Origin: Paenibacillus dendritiformis
GTDB taxonomy: Bacteria > Bacillota > Bacilli > Paenibacillales > Paenibacillaceae
Assembly (NCBI RefSeq): GCF_945605565.1
Contig: NZ_OX216966.1
Location: 795,001-859,000 of the forward strand
DNA length: 64,000 nt
Direction of reading: 5' to 3'
The notes beneath the pieces were generated by a model that ran no database searches, was not told the origin of the DNA, and saw only the letters and a list, made by a program, of their open reading frames with translations. Both the position numbers and the translations under genes were made by a program. Shown in pieces: positions 38,494 to 47,498 of this stretch; position 1 is the stretch's first letter, and each line of letters starts with the position of its first letter.

Positions 38494-38543
38494 AAGGCCC
38501 CTTCCCGGCTCCGCGATGATTCGCGGACGGGCGAGGGGCCTTT
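38494..38543 (+). terminator. Terminator after the SIMPL gene
   Basis: AAGGCCCCT and AGGGGCCTTT bracket an inner CCGCGA/TCGCGG hairpin; the outer stem ends in TTT. Confidence 0.7.
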
Positions 38544-38645
38544 GCACGAGGTTACAAAAATGTGGGTGGGAGCCCTTTAGCTGGATGAAATGAGTCAATC
38601 CATTGAAGATGAATGTATGCATTTGTCGAAATTACGTAAAAATAG

Positions 38646-38736
38646 TTGTATCACTAAGCAAAACGATGTATATTGAATATGCAAAAACGCCAACGTGAAC
38701 GAACGGGAAGCCATACCAACGGATATGGCTTTTTTT
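38646..38736 (+). promoter_or_regulatory. Promoter plus short attenuated leader upstream of potA
   Basis: TTGTAT (38646-38651) and TATATT (38669-38674) are separated by 17 bp. About 35 bp later AAGCCATA (38708-38715) and TATGGCTT (38724-38731) form an 8-bp hairpin followed by TTTTTTT. Since potA begins 130 bp further on, this intrinsic terminator may act as an attenuator, or it may end a small RNA of about 55 nt. Confidence 0.5.
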
Positions 38737-38868
38737 GCTTAATGGATAAGGGGACAAGGTATGCGCATATGCATTCTTATCGCATGCTTATCCGGCATTC
38801 GCGGCGGCGTCGTCCCGACCGGAGCGGCTTGCCGTATCCCGTGGATAGGCTGACGATATAAGGGGTTG

Positions 38869-39840
38869 ATGCTCTTGATACAACTGGTAAATGTGGAGAA
38901 GCACTTTGCCGGGCAACCCGTAGTACATCCTTTGTCGCTCACGATTGATGAGGGAGAATTTCTAACGCTGCTCGGCCCAAGTGGTTGTGGCAAGACCACG
39001 ATTTTGCGTATGATTGCCGGCTTCGAGCTGCCTACGGCAGGCGAGATTCGGTTGGACGGCGTCAATGTGACGCAATTGCCTCCGAACAAACGGGATCTGA
39101 ATCTCGTATTCCAGCATTACGCTCTGTTCCCCCATATGACGGTGGAGCAAAATATTCAATTCGGTCTGAAAATGAAAAAAATTCCGCAAGCGGAACAGCG
39201 TGAGCGCATTGCCGAAGCCATACGGCTCACACAGCTGACTCCGCTCGCTGCGCGATATCCGCATCAGTTGTCCGGCGGACAGCAGCAGCGTGTCGCCATT
39301 GCGCGGGCGATCGCCAACAAGCCGAAGGTGCTGCTCCTGGATGAACCGCTCGGTGCGCTTGACTTGCAGCTTCGCAAAAACCTGCAGGGCGAACTGAAGC
39401 AGCTGCAGCGGAACTTGGGGATTACGTTTGTGTATGTCACCCACGATCAGGAAGAAGCAATGATGATGTCCGACCGGATCGTCATCATGAACAACGGGCG
39501 CGTCGAACAGGTGGGTTCGCCTAAGGAAATTTACGAACGCCCGGCGACGTTGTTTGCAGCGACGTTCGTCGGCGAGAACAATGTGTTCCATGAAGAGAAC
39601 ATGTTCACCGTCCGGCCGGAGAAGATTCGCATCTCGGACGAGCCGGAAGGGGCGCGCAAGGCAGGAATTATTCAGGATATTGTCTATTTGGGGAATATTC
39701 ATAAATTGATTGTTCATATGGAAAATGAACAGACGACGGTGACGGCTGTGCTTGACTTTACGGACACCCGTTCATGGCAAATCGGACAGCGTGTCGGCGT
39801 TCAGTGGAACGCGGGAGACGAGGTGATTATCGGCCCATGA
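38869..39840 (+). CDS. potA: Spermidine/putrescine ABC importer ATPase
   Basis: The 323-residue ATPase has Walker [10 protein letters not shown], signature [15 protein letters not shown], Walker [12 protein letters not shown], and a C-terminal TOBE-like domain ([14 protein letters not shown]). The polyamine assignment comes from the following potBCD genes. Start choice is uncertain: ATG 38869 is only 3 bp from AAGGGG, while TTG 38875 has better spacing and matches family starts. It overlaps potB by ATGA. Confidence 0.92.
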   Translation: MLLIQLVNVEKHFAGQPVVHPLSLTIDEGEFLTLLGPSGCGKTTILRMIAGFELPTAGEIRLDGVNVTQLPPNKRDLNLVFQHYALFPHMTVEQNIQFGLKMKKIPQAEQRERIAEAIRLTQLTPLAARYPHQLSGGQQQRVAIARAIANKPKVLLLDEPLGALDLQLRKNLQGELKQLQRNLGITFVYVTHDQEEAMMMSDRIVIMNNGRVEQVGSPKEIYERPATLFAATFVGENNVFHEENMFTVRPEKIRISDEPEGARKAGIIQDIVYLGNIHKLIVHMENEQTTVTAVLDFTDTRSWQIGQRVGVQWNAGDEVIIGP

Positions 39841-40688
39841 GACGCTCCTTCGGCATCATTGCGCCGGTCGTGTTGTGGCTGACGATATTTCTCGTCGTGC
39901 CGATGATCGCGGTATTCGCCGTATCCTTCATGCAACGCGACGAGTTGGGCAATGTCGTATTTACGTTTACGCTGGAACATTACGCCCGCTTTTTTGACCC
40001 GCTCTATTTGGGCATTTACTGGGACACGCTATGGCTCTCGATTGTGACGACAGCGATCTGCCTGCTGCTCGCTTATCCGCTGGCCTATTACATTTCCCAG
40101 GCGAGCCCGGGGCGGCAGAAGATGTGGCTCATTCTCATTACGGTTCCGTTCTGGATCAACTTCTTGATCCGAGCCTATGCCTGGGTGCTGCTGCTGCGGA
40201 CGCAGGGCATCGTGAACCAGGTGCTGCTGGATTTCGGATGGATTCAAGAACCGCTCCAGATGCTGTATACCAAAGGAGCCGTGCTGCTCGGGATGGTGTA
40301 TACGTTCATCCCGTTCATGGTGCTGCCCATTTATGTCGCTCTGGAGCAAATGGATAAGCGGCTGCTGGAAGCGGCCAGCGATCTCGGTGCAGGCCGCTGG
40401 AGCGCGTTCTGGCATATTACGCTGCCGCAGACGAAGTCGGGGATTATGACCGGAAGCGTGCTGGTCTTCGTCACGACGACAGGCATGTTCGTGGTTACCG
40501 ATATTTTGGGCGGCGCCAAGGCGCAGATGCTAAGCAATATTATTCAGAACCAGTTCCTCGGGGCGCGCAACTGGCCGTTCGGCTCTGCCTTGTCGGTGGT
40601 GTTCGTCATCAGCGCCCTGATTATTATCGGATTGTTCCAACGGGCGCTCCGATCCAAATATGAGGCATCGAAGGAGGCGAGGGCATGA
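39837..40688 (+). CDS. potB: Spermidine/putrescine ABC importer permease PotB
   Basis: The 283-residue permease has six hydrophobic segments and the EAA loop [21 protein letters not shown]. The N-terminal segment [19 protein letters not shown] is typical of PotB. Its start overlaps the potA stop and its stop overlaps the potC start (ATGA), so the complex is translated as a coupled unit. Confidence 0.93.
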   Translation: MRRSFGIIAPVVLWLTIFLVVPMIAVFAVSFMQRDELGNVVFTFTLEHYARFFDPLYLGIYWDTLWLSIVTTAICLLLAYPLAYYISQASPGRQKMWLILITVPFWINFLIRAYAWVLLLRTQGIVNQVLLDFGWIQEPLQMLYTKGAVLLGMVYTFIPFMVLPIYVALEQMDKRLLEAASDLGAGRWSAFWHITLPQTKSGIMTGSVLVFVTTTGMFVVTDILGGAKAQMLSNIIQNQFLGARNWPFGSALSVVFVISALIIIGLFQRALRSKYEASKEARA

Positions 40689-41503
40689 AGACAGCATCCG
40701 CATCGAAGCAGCATCCGCTGTTGGCTTGCCACTCGTTCCTGCTGCTTCTGTTCATTTACATTCCGATCATATTGATTATGGTCTTTTCATTTAATGATTC
40801 GCGGCTGAATGCAAGCTGGAGCGGATTTACCTTCAAATGGTACGGGTCGTTGTTCCAGAACCGGCAGGTGATGGAGGCGCTGAGCAACAGCGTCCTTATC
40901 GCGCTCGTATCGACGGTGTTATCCACGGTATTCGGGACGATGGCAGCGCTTGCGATGCGGCGCATGCTGAGCCGGGTGAAAAAAGGAATCGCCGGCCTGC
41001 TCTACTTGCCGATCATCGTGCCGGACATCATTATGGGACTGTCGCTGCTCGTGCTGTTCAGCCAGCTGAATATGCCGCTCGGCAAGACGACGGTCATCAT
41101 CGCGCATATTACGTTCAGCATCTCGTATGTATATGTCATCGTCTCCTCGCGGCTCGCGAATATGGGAGGACAGCTGGAAGAGGCGGCCTCGGATCTGGGA
41201 GCGACGCCGTGGCAGACGTTCCGCTACATCACCCTGCCGTCCATATGGCCGGGGATTATCGCGGGAGCGCTGATTGCCTTTACGCTGTCGATCGATGACT
41301 TCCTGATCAGCTTTTTCGTGGCGGGGCCGAACTCGACAACGCTGCCGATCTATATTTACGGCTCGGTGAAGCGCGGCATATCGCCGGAAATTAATGCGCT
41401 GTGCACGCTGCTTATTTTGCTCAGCGTCGGTCTGATTGTGTTGGCACAGTGGATGCTGAACCGCGGCAACGGCGAGAAGAAAGGCTCGATGCTTCCGTTT
41501 TGA
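40685..41503 (+). CDS. potC: Spermidine/putrescine ABC importer permease PotC
   Basis: The 272-residue permease has the PotC-type N-terminus (FIYIPIILIMVFSFNDSR) and an EAA loop [21 protein letters not shown]. It forms the channel with PotB. A 59-bp gap with a new ribosome site separates it from potD. Confidence 0.93.
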   Translation: MKTASASKQHPLLACHSFLLLLFIYIPIILIMVFSFNDSRLNASWSGFTFKWYGSLFQNRQVMEALSNSVLIALVSTVLSTVFGTMAALAMRRMLSRVKKGIAGLLYLPIIVPDIIMGLSLLVLFSQLNMPLGKTTVIIAHITFSISYVYVIVSSRLANMGGQLEEAASDLGATPWQTFRYITLPSIWPGIIAGALIAFTLSIDDFLISFFVAGPNSTTLPIYIYGSVKRGISPEINALCTLLILLSVGLIVLAQWMLNRGNGEKKGSMLPF

Positions 41504-41562
41504 GCGAAATCATATTGAAAACAAACATTGGGATCCTGCGGATCAGAGAGGGGTAGAAAGAA

Positions 41563-42606
41563 TTGAAAAAAATGAAATGGTTCGCTGCCGTATTGGCGGG
41601 AGTGCTGACAATCTCCGCGTTGGCCGGATGCTCTTCGAGCAAAGACACGTTGAATTTGTATACGTGGGCGGATAATTTCAATCCAGAGATGATTGAGAAG
41701 TTCGAATCGGAGAACAACGTCAAGGTAAATATGGCGGTGTTCGCGAATAATGAGGAGCTTCTGGCCAAGATCAAGGCCGGCGGAGCAAACTATGATCTCA
41801 TACAGCCATCGGATTATATGGTGGCCAGCATGATTAAGCAGGATTTGCTTGAGACGATCAACAAGGACAACATTCCGAACTTCCAATACGTAGTAGACCG
41901 TTTCAAAAATCCGGCATATGACCCCAATAGCGAGCATTCCATTATTTATATGTGGGGCGTAACGGGCATTGCCTATAATAAGAAGCATATTGCCGAGGCG
42001 CCGACAAGCTGGGCCGATCTATGGAAGGACGAGTACAAGGGTAAGGTGCTGCTGCTGGACGACAATCGCGAGATTATCGGGATGGCGCTCAAAAAAGCGG
42101 GCAAATCGAACAGCGCGGATAACGAGGCCGACATCAATGCGGCTGCGGATGACCTGCGGAAGCTGGTGCCGAACGTGGTCGCGTTCGATACGGACAATAT
42201 CAAGCAGAAGATGATCCAGGAAGAGGGCTGGATCGGGACGGTATGGTCCGGCGACGCGGCCTTCATCGCGGAGGAGAATCCGGATGTTGCCTATGTCGTT
42301 CCGCAGGAAGGCAGCACGATCTTCGCGGACACCTACGCGATCCCGAAGGGAGCCAAGAACAAGGAACTGGCCGAGAAATTCATCAACTTCATGCTTGATC
42401 CGGAGAACAGCGCGAAGAACTATGAGTTCGTCGGCTACAGCAACCCGGTTACGAAGGCGAAGGAATTCCATAGCGAGGAATATTTGAACAATCCGATGAT
42501 CAATCTGACGGATGATGAGCTGGCGCGCACGGAGTGGCTGCTCGATGTCGGCAAGTCGATTCAACTGTACGACCGCCTATGGACGGAGCTGAAGAGCGGC
42601 CGATAA
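41563..42606 (+). CDS. potD: Spermidine/putrescine-binding lipoprotein PotD
   Basis: The 347-residue binding protein has a lipoprotein signal with lipobox LAGC near residue 21. Polyamine-binding family motifs are clear (LNLYTWADNFNPEMIEKFE, DLIQPSDYMV, and the W-G-T segment WIGTVWSGDAAF). The likely start is TTG 41563, as GAGGGG is 9 bp upstream; the ATG three codons later is too far. It ends the pot operon, with a strong terminator downstream. Confidence 0.93.
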   Translation: MKKMKWFAAVLAGVLTISALAGCSSSKDTLNLYTWADNFNPEMIEKFESENNVKVNMAVFANNEELLAKIKAGGANYDLIQPSDYMVASMIKQDLLETINKDNIPNFQYVVDRFKNPAYDPNSEHSIIYMWGVTGIAYNKKHIAEAPTSWADLWKDEYKGKVLLLDDNREIIGMALKKAGKSNSADNEADINAAADDLRKLVPNVVAFDTDNIKQKMIQEEGWIGTVWSGDAAFIAEENPDVAYVVPQEGSTIFADTYAIPKGAKNKELAEKFINFMLDPENSAKNYEFVGYSNPVTKAKEFHSEEYLNNPMINLTDDELARTEWLLDVGKSIQLYDRLWTELKSGR

Positions 42607-42666
42607 GGCCATAAGCTGGTATATCTAATCGAAAATCGATGCAAGATTTGAACTCTATTTCTATAG

Positions 42667-42703
42667 CACTGTCCGGGATTTCAGTCCGGATGGTGTTTTT
42701 TTT
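42667..42703 (+). terminator. Rho-independent terminator of the pot operon
   Basis: CACTGTCCGG (42667-42676) pairs with CCGGATGGTG (42686-42695) over 10 bp including two wobbles, followed by eight T residues. Confidence 0.9.
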
Positions 42704-42776
42704 ATGCCTGCAGATAGGGGGTGTGGTCGTAAATTGTCGAAAAAGATATAAAAATGATATACCATATGATATAATA

Positions 42777-42790
42777 TAAAAACGCTTACA
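42777..42790 (+). promoter_or_regulatory. Possible cre box upstream of the AraC-type regulator
   Basis: TAAAAACGCTTACA matches the cre consensus TGWAANCGNTNWCA at 13 of 14 positions. It lies between an AT-rich -10-like stretch and the regulator gene. Confidence 0.4.
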
Positions 42791-42846
42791 GACGAAAAAG
42801 TCTCATTCTGCAAATTGTCAATTCGATAGTAGGGGGCCATTGGGAA

Positions 42847-45138
42847 ATGCGATGGAATCATTTTAAATCCAAGCTGTTGTTTAAATATATACTGTCGTAT
42901 TTATCGATTTTTTTGGTGCCCTTGATTGTGATGACATTTATTATTTATCAAAACGCCGTCAATAACCTGCGGTCCGAGATCGAGCAATCCAGCATCAGCC
43001 AATTGGAGCAGGCGAAGCGGAATATTGATGGCCGGATGAAGGAGCTGGAGGAGATCGCGGCCCGGATCAGCTTCGACAGCAAGCTGACTCCTTATATGGT
43101 CCGCCACGCCTATTATGGCGGGGAAGCGATCGATACGCTGGATAAGTATAAGGCGAACAGCTCGATCGTGAATGAGATGTTTTTATATTTTCATGGTGAC
43201 GATGTGATCTACTCCTCCCGGGGAATGATGTCGGTCGACACGATGTTCGACTATGTGTACGACTTCTCCAGCTGGAACAAGAATACGTTCGTGCGGGACC
43301 TGAATGCCGTGAAGGTGCCGACGATGCGGCCTACCGAGCAGGTGACCGTGAACCGCCATGGCCAGAACCGGATGCTGGCTTATCTGGTGCCGATACCGAC
43401 GAATCAGGGCTATAAGCATGGCACCGTCACGTACTTGATTGAAGAGTCAATGCTGACGGGGATGATGGAGTCGGTTCTGAGCAATTTCCAGGGCAATGCC
43501 TATATCTTCGATCGGGACGGCCGGGTGCTGGCCGCAGCCAGTCATGGCGGCGAGATGGAGGAGGAGGCTGTGCGGCGGCTTGCCTCCGTAGAGGCGGGCA
43601 TTCATACGGAGCAGCTCGGCGAAGTGCAGCAATCCGTCGTCGCCGTCAAGTCCGATTCCAACGGCTGGACGTATGTCACCGCGATGCCGTCGAAGCAGTT
43701 CTTCGGCCGCGTCGTTCATATCCAGACCTTTATTTTGATGATTTTTGCGGTCACGATTCTGTTCGGATCGATGCTGGCCATCCTGCTCGCCAAGCGGCAG
43801 TACCACCCGATTCGCGATCTTCTCGAGTTCGCCAATCTGAAGCGCGGGTCCGATGAAGCGGCAGAGGACGGAGGCCAAGGAAAGACGGAGCTGGAATGGA
43901 TTCGGGAGACGCTGCTGTCTTATCGGAATCAAGTGGATCTGCAGGAGCCGTATGCCCGGAATCAGTACCTGCTGACGCTGTTGAAGCGCGGCGCACCGAG
44001 CCGGGAGGATGCGGAGGAAATGCTGCAGCAATTAGGGATTGTCCTCTCGGGCAGGCACATGTTTGTTATGATTATAGCATGGGAATATATGGTAGATCGG
44101 GTGTCTTCCGCGCAGGAACGGGAAGCGTTCGTGCAGCAATTTACGGAGTTCGGCCTGACGAGAGGGAAGGCCATGGCCTATGGCGTCGAGCTGTCCCACA
44201 CCGAGCAGCTGGCGCTCATTGTCAGCATGGAGGCGGAGTCGGAGGCAGGTGATGAATCGCGCATGGAGGCCATCGTGGAGGATGTGCATCAGCTTGTCGA
44301 GGAGCATATGACAGCTATTCCGACGATGGGCATCGGCAGCTTGTACACAAGCCCCGAACAGCTCAATCAATCTTATATTGAAGCCGCTTCGGCGCTGGAA
44401 TACCGGATTGTGAACGGCAAGGGCAGCGTCACGTTCTTCTCCAATCTGACCTATGAGCAGGATCAGAACTTCTGGATTGCCAAAGATTCCCTCATCAAGC
44501 TGACGCAGAGCTTGAAGCAGGGCAATGCGACCGTGGCGGTCGACACGATCGGGGCGGTATTCCGGAAGCTGCAGCAGCAGGAGCCGGCGATCCCGCTGCT
44601 GCGGTGCATGTGCTTCGATGTGCTGAATACGGTGCTGAAGACCGCCTCTGAGCTCGGATTGACGGAGACGGCGCAGCAGGTGCCCGATCTGGCCAAGTTC
44701 GAGACGCTGGAGCAGCTGGAGGCGAAGCTGTGCGAGCTGGTTGTCTATATTTGCAGCCAAGTGGAGCATCAGGAAGAGTCGGAGCAGCGTTCGTTGACCG
44801 ACGAGGTCGTCACCTATATCTCGGAGCATTATTGCGAATACGATCTGAGTCTGGAGAAGCTGGCCGAGATGTACCGGGTATCCGTCTCATACTTGAGCCG
44901 GTCTATCAAGGAGAAGACCGGGCATACGTTCTCGCAGCATGTGTGGCAGCTCAGGATGGATGAAGTGATCCGCCATCTGAAGAGCGGCAACGAACCGCTC
45001 AAAGATATTATTATCCGGGTCGGTTATATGGATGTGCCGAATTTTATCCGCAAGTTCAAGAAAGAAACCGGACATACGCCGGGACAATATCGGAAGCTGT
45101 ACGGAACCGGAGGCCATTCCTCCGTGATTGAGGAGTAG
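42847..45138 (+). CDS. Membrane-bound AraC-type transcriptional regulator with extracellular sensor
   Basis: The 763-residue protein has a first transmembrane helix at about 13-33, a dCache-like extracellular region to about 295, a second helix (FILMIFAVTILFGSMLAILL), a long cytoplasmic linker and a C-terminal AraC HTH domain (about 655-755: LSLEKLAEMYRVSVSYLSRS, then GYMDVPNFIRKFKKETGHTP). Paenibacillus genomes carry many such regulators next to sugar importers, whose substrates or degradation products they probably sense. Here the target is likely the three-gene importer just downstream. Confidence 0.9.
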   Translation: MRWNHFKSKLLFKYILSYLSIFLVPLIVMTFIIYQNAVNNLRSEIEQSSISQLEQAKRNIDGRMKELEEIAARISFDSKLTPYMVRHAYYGGEAIDTLDKYKANSSIVNEMFLYFHGDDVIYSSRGMMSVDTMFDYVYDFSSWNKNTFVRDLNAVKVPTMRPTEQVTVNRHGQNRMLAYLVPIPTNQGYKHGTVTYLIEESMLTGMMESVLSNFQGNAYIFDRDGRVLAAASHGGEMEEEAVRRLASVEAGIHTEQLGEVQQSVVAVKSDSNGWTYVTAMPSKQFFGRVVHIQTFILMIFAVTILFGSMLAILLAKRQYHPIRDLLEFANLKRGSDEAAEDGGQGKTELEWIRETLLSYRNQVDLQEPYARNQYLLTLLKRGAPSREDAEEMLQQLGIVLSGRHMFVMIIAWEYMVDRVSSAQEREAFVQQFTEFGLTRGKAMAYGVELSHTEQLALIVSMEAESEAGDESRMEAIVEDVHQLVEEHMTAIPTMGIGSLYTSPEQLNQSYIEAASALEYRIVNGKGSVTFFSNLTYEQDQNFWIAKDSLIKLTQSLKQGNATVAVDTIGAVFRKLQQQEPAIPLLRCMCFDVLNTVLKTASELGLTETAQQVPDLAKFETLEQLEAKLCELVVYICSQVEHQEESEQRSLTDEVVTYISEHYCEYDLSLEKLAEMYRVSVSYLSRSIKEKTGHTFSQHVWQLRMDEVIRHLKSGNEPLKDIIIRVGYMDVPNFIRKFKKETGHTPGQYRKLYGTGGHSSVIEE

Positions 45139-45148
45139 CGATGAGGAG

Positions 45149-45192
45149 CGGCAGGCATTTTCTCTGTACGGAGAGAGGCGCCTGCCGTTTTT
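45149..45192 (+). terminator. Terminator after the AraC-type regulator
   Basis: CGGCAGGC (45149-45156) and GCCTGCCG (45180-45187) pair around an inner TTTTCTC/GAGAGAG helix and run into TTTTT. Confidence 0.88.
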
Positions 45193-45225
45193 GCATGTCA
45201 AGCAAGGGGATGTGTCGATTTTGCG

Positions 45226-45240
45226 ATGCAAGCGCTCACA
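45226..45240 (+). promoter_or_regulatory. cre box 1 upstream of the lpl-type importer
   Basis: ATGCAAGCGCTCACA matches every position of the CcpA site consensus WTGNAARCGNWNNCA. Confidence 0.65.
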
Positions 45241-45391
45241 TCAAAAATGACCTATTGTCTCTCGCCGGCCAATGGGGGAATGACAGCGCTTTATCAGGAA
45301 AAGGCTTCGCATAGGCAAGGTGAAGATGTAGAAATTGACAGTGCGGAATCGACATATTTACGGACGGTTGGCCTGATGGCTACAATTTTAC

Positions 45392-45406
45392 ATGTAAGCG
45401 TTAGCA
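45392..45406 (+). promoter_or_regulatory. cre box 2 upstream of the lpl-type importer
   Basis: ATGTAAGCGTTAGCA matches every position of WTGNAARCGNWNNCA. TACAAT at 45381-45386 just upstream could be the -10 box, although its -35 is poor, so the box would sit on or just after the transcription start. The rest of the 350-bp interval (45193-45490) shows no gene. Confidence 0.65.
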
Positions 45407-45490
45407 AGGCGCGTGGCAGCCAAGCTGACCGCGCACACCATATAGACATCAAGAATATTGCCTATCAATTGAGAGGAGGGAGTGGAGACG

Positions 45491-46447
45491 ATGCAAGGAA
45501 ACGCAGACAGCGCTCTTGCGATGAACATGCCGGCCAACAAAAAGAAATCGGTATGGAAGCGAATGGCGCAAACATGGGAATTGTACCTTTTTATCGCCCC
45601 TGCATTTCTTTATTTTCTTATCTTCCACTACGGTCCCATGTACGGGATTCAAATCGCATTTAAAAACTTTATTCCGGCCAAGGGGATTACAGGAAGCCCT
45701 TGGGTAGGGTTTGATCATTTTGAGCGGTTTTTTAACTCCTACTATTTCTGGGATCTGCTGTGGAACACCCTCAGCATCAGCTTATACGAGCTGGCGATCG
45801 GGTTTCCGCTTCCTATCATTCTTGCATTGGCATTCAATGAAGTCAAAGACGGCTTCTTCAAGCGAACTGTGCAAACGGTTACTTACGCGCCGCATTTTAT
45901 CTCCGTTGTCGTTATGGCCGGTATTATCATTACCTTCTTGTCGCCATCGACGGGGATTCTTGTACACATCATCGAATTTCTGGGCTTCGAGCCTGCCGCC
46001 TTCCTGACGGACCCGAGATGGTTCAAGACGGTCTACGTCCTGTCGGGCGTATGGCAAAGCACCGGGTGGGGCACCATCATCTACCTGGCGGCGCTCTCCG
46101 GCGTCGATCCGCAGCTCCACGAGGCCGCGATTATGGATGGCGCAAGCCGCTGGCAGCGCATCTGGAATATCAATATTCCGACCATCGTGCCGACGATTAC
46201 TATCTTGTTGATTCTGAACATGGGCAGCATTCTCGGCGTAGGCTTCGAGAAAATCTTGCTCCTCCAGAACCCGCTCAACATGGAAGCATCGGACGTTATC
46301 TCTACCTTCGTCTATCGTTCGGGTCTGGTCGATGCCCAGTACAGCTTCTCCACCGCTGTCGGCTTGTTCAACTCGGTGGTTAACGCTATCTTGCTCATTA
46401 CAGTCAACCAAATCGCGCGCCGCACAAGCGAAACGAGCTTGTGGTAG
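45491..46447 (+). CDS. Complex-carbohydrate ABC importer permease (LplB type)
   Basis: The 318-residue permease has six hydrophobic segments, the N-terminal LYLFIAPAFLYFLIFHYGPM typical of LplB/YtcP-type proteins and the EAA loop EAAIMDGASRWQRIWNINIPT. These importers take up oligosaccharides derived from plant or bacterial polysaccharides. No ATPase is encoded with them, so MsmX at 5.2 kb is the likely partner. ATG 45491 is chosen over GTG 45482, which is too close to AGGAGGG. Confidence 0.88.
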   Translation: MQGNADSALAMNMPANKKKSVWKRMAQTWELYLFIAPAFLYFLIFHYGPMYGIQIAFKNFIPAKGITGSPWVGFDHFERFFNSYYFWDLLWNTLSISLYELAIGFPLPIILALAFNEVKDGFFKRTVQTVTYAPHFISVVVMAGIIITFLSPSTGILVHIIEFLGFEPAAFLTDPRWFKTVYVLSGVWQSTGWGTIIYLAALSGVDPQLHEAAIMDGASRWQRIWNINIPTIVPTITILLILNMGSILGVGFEKILLLQNPLNMEASDVISTFVYRSGLVDAQYSFSTAVGLFNSVVNAILLITVNQIARRTSETSLW

Positions 46448-46464
46448 GAAGGAGGGAGCAGCAG

Positions 46465-47376
46465 ATGGCTTCTGCCGTGAAAGAAACGAGAGCGGATAAA
46501 GTGTTCGTCTTCTGTAACTATATCTATCTGATACTGGCATTCATTGTCGTCGCCTATCCGATTATTTATATCATCAGCGCATCCATCAGTGATCCGAAGC
46601 TGGTCAACTCGGGAGAAATGTGGTTGTTCCCGAAAGGGATTACGTTCGAAGGGTATGCGCGGGTATTCGATAACGCCAAAATCTGGTCCGGGTATAAAAA
46701 CACGATTATTTATACGGTTGTCGGCACCTTGGTCAACCTTATCGTAACTTTGCCTGCGGCGTACGCCTTGAGCCGCAAAGACTTCGTCGGACGCAACTTC
46801 TTCATGGCCATGTTCATGGTGACGATGTTCTTCGGCGGCGGGCTGGTTCCCGGTTACTTGCTCGTCAAAAACCTGGGCCTGATCAACAGCATGTGGGCGC
46901 TGATTCTGCCGGGCGCGGCATCGGTCTGGAATATTATCGTGGCCCGGACGTTCTTCCAGTCCACGATACCGAATGAGCTTCAGGAGGCCGCCCAGATTGA
47001 CGGCTGCACCAATATGAGGCTGTTCATCAAAATTGTGCTTCCGCTGTCGGCGCCGATTATTGCGGTCATGGCCCTGTTCTACGGGGTAGGCCACTGGAAC
47101 AGTTACTTTGGAGCCTTGATTTATTTGAATGAGGAAGCGAAGTATCCGCTGCAGATGATTCTGCGCCAGATTCTCGTTCTGCAGGAGATGTCGGCCGAGA
47201 CCACCGGCGCGGCGGTCAACAGCTCGGTCGCCGCTGCGCTGAACAACAAGGCGGAGGTCGCTTCTCTCATCAAATATGCTGTCATTATCGTCTCGACCTT
47301 GCCGGTCATCGTCGTCTATCCGTTCCTGCAGCGCTACTTCGTGCAGGGCGTCATGATTGGTTCGGTCAAAGGCTGA
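46465..47376 (+). CDS. Complex-carbohydrate ABC importer permease (LplC type)
   Basis: The 303-residue permease of the CUT1 family opens with VFVFCNYIYLILAFIVVAYP and has the EAA loop EAAQIDGCTNMRLFIKIVLP. The AEDT-like insertion near the C-terminus (SVAAALNNKAEVASLIKYA) is usual for LplC/YtcP proteins. ATG 46465 follows GGAGGGAG; it lies 17 bp after the first permease gene. Confidence 0.88.
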   Translation: MASAVKETRADKVFVFCNYIYLILAFIVVAYPIIYIISASISDPKLVNSGEMWLFPKGITFEGYARVFDNAKIWSGYKNTIIYTVVGTLVNLIVTLPAAYALSRKDFVGRNFFMAMFMVTMFFGGGLVPGYLLVKNLGLINSMWALILPGAASVWNIIVARTFFQSTIPNELQEAAQIDGCTNMRLFIKIVLPLSAPIIAVMALFYGVGHWNSYFGALIYLNEEAKYPLQMILRQILVLQEMSAETTGAAVNSSVAAALNNKAEVASLIKYAVIIVSTLPVIVVYPFLQRYFVQGVMIGSVKG

Positions 47377-47498
47377 TGTTCAACGCATCAGCCCGCCCGC
47401 TTCATCTTCATCGGATAATAACGAAGACTTCCAGTCTTTGATTATTATATGTGCTTCACCCGGTAACGTATAATGAACACAAAAGGGAGGATCTACGC

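Noticed and set aside
38682..38868. Known riboswitch (guanidine, purine or glycine type) before potA
   Set aside because: I could not match the leader to any class; only a promoter and a terminator hairpin are supported.
45226..45663. A 145-codon frame covering the cre boxes and the start of the permease gene
   Set aside because: It overlaps the permease in another frame and has no ribosome site or domain.
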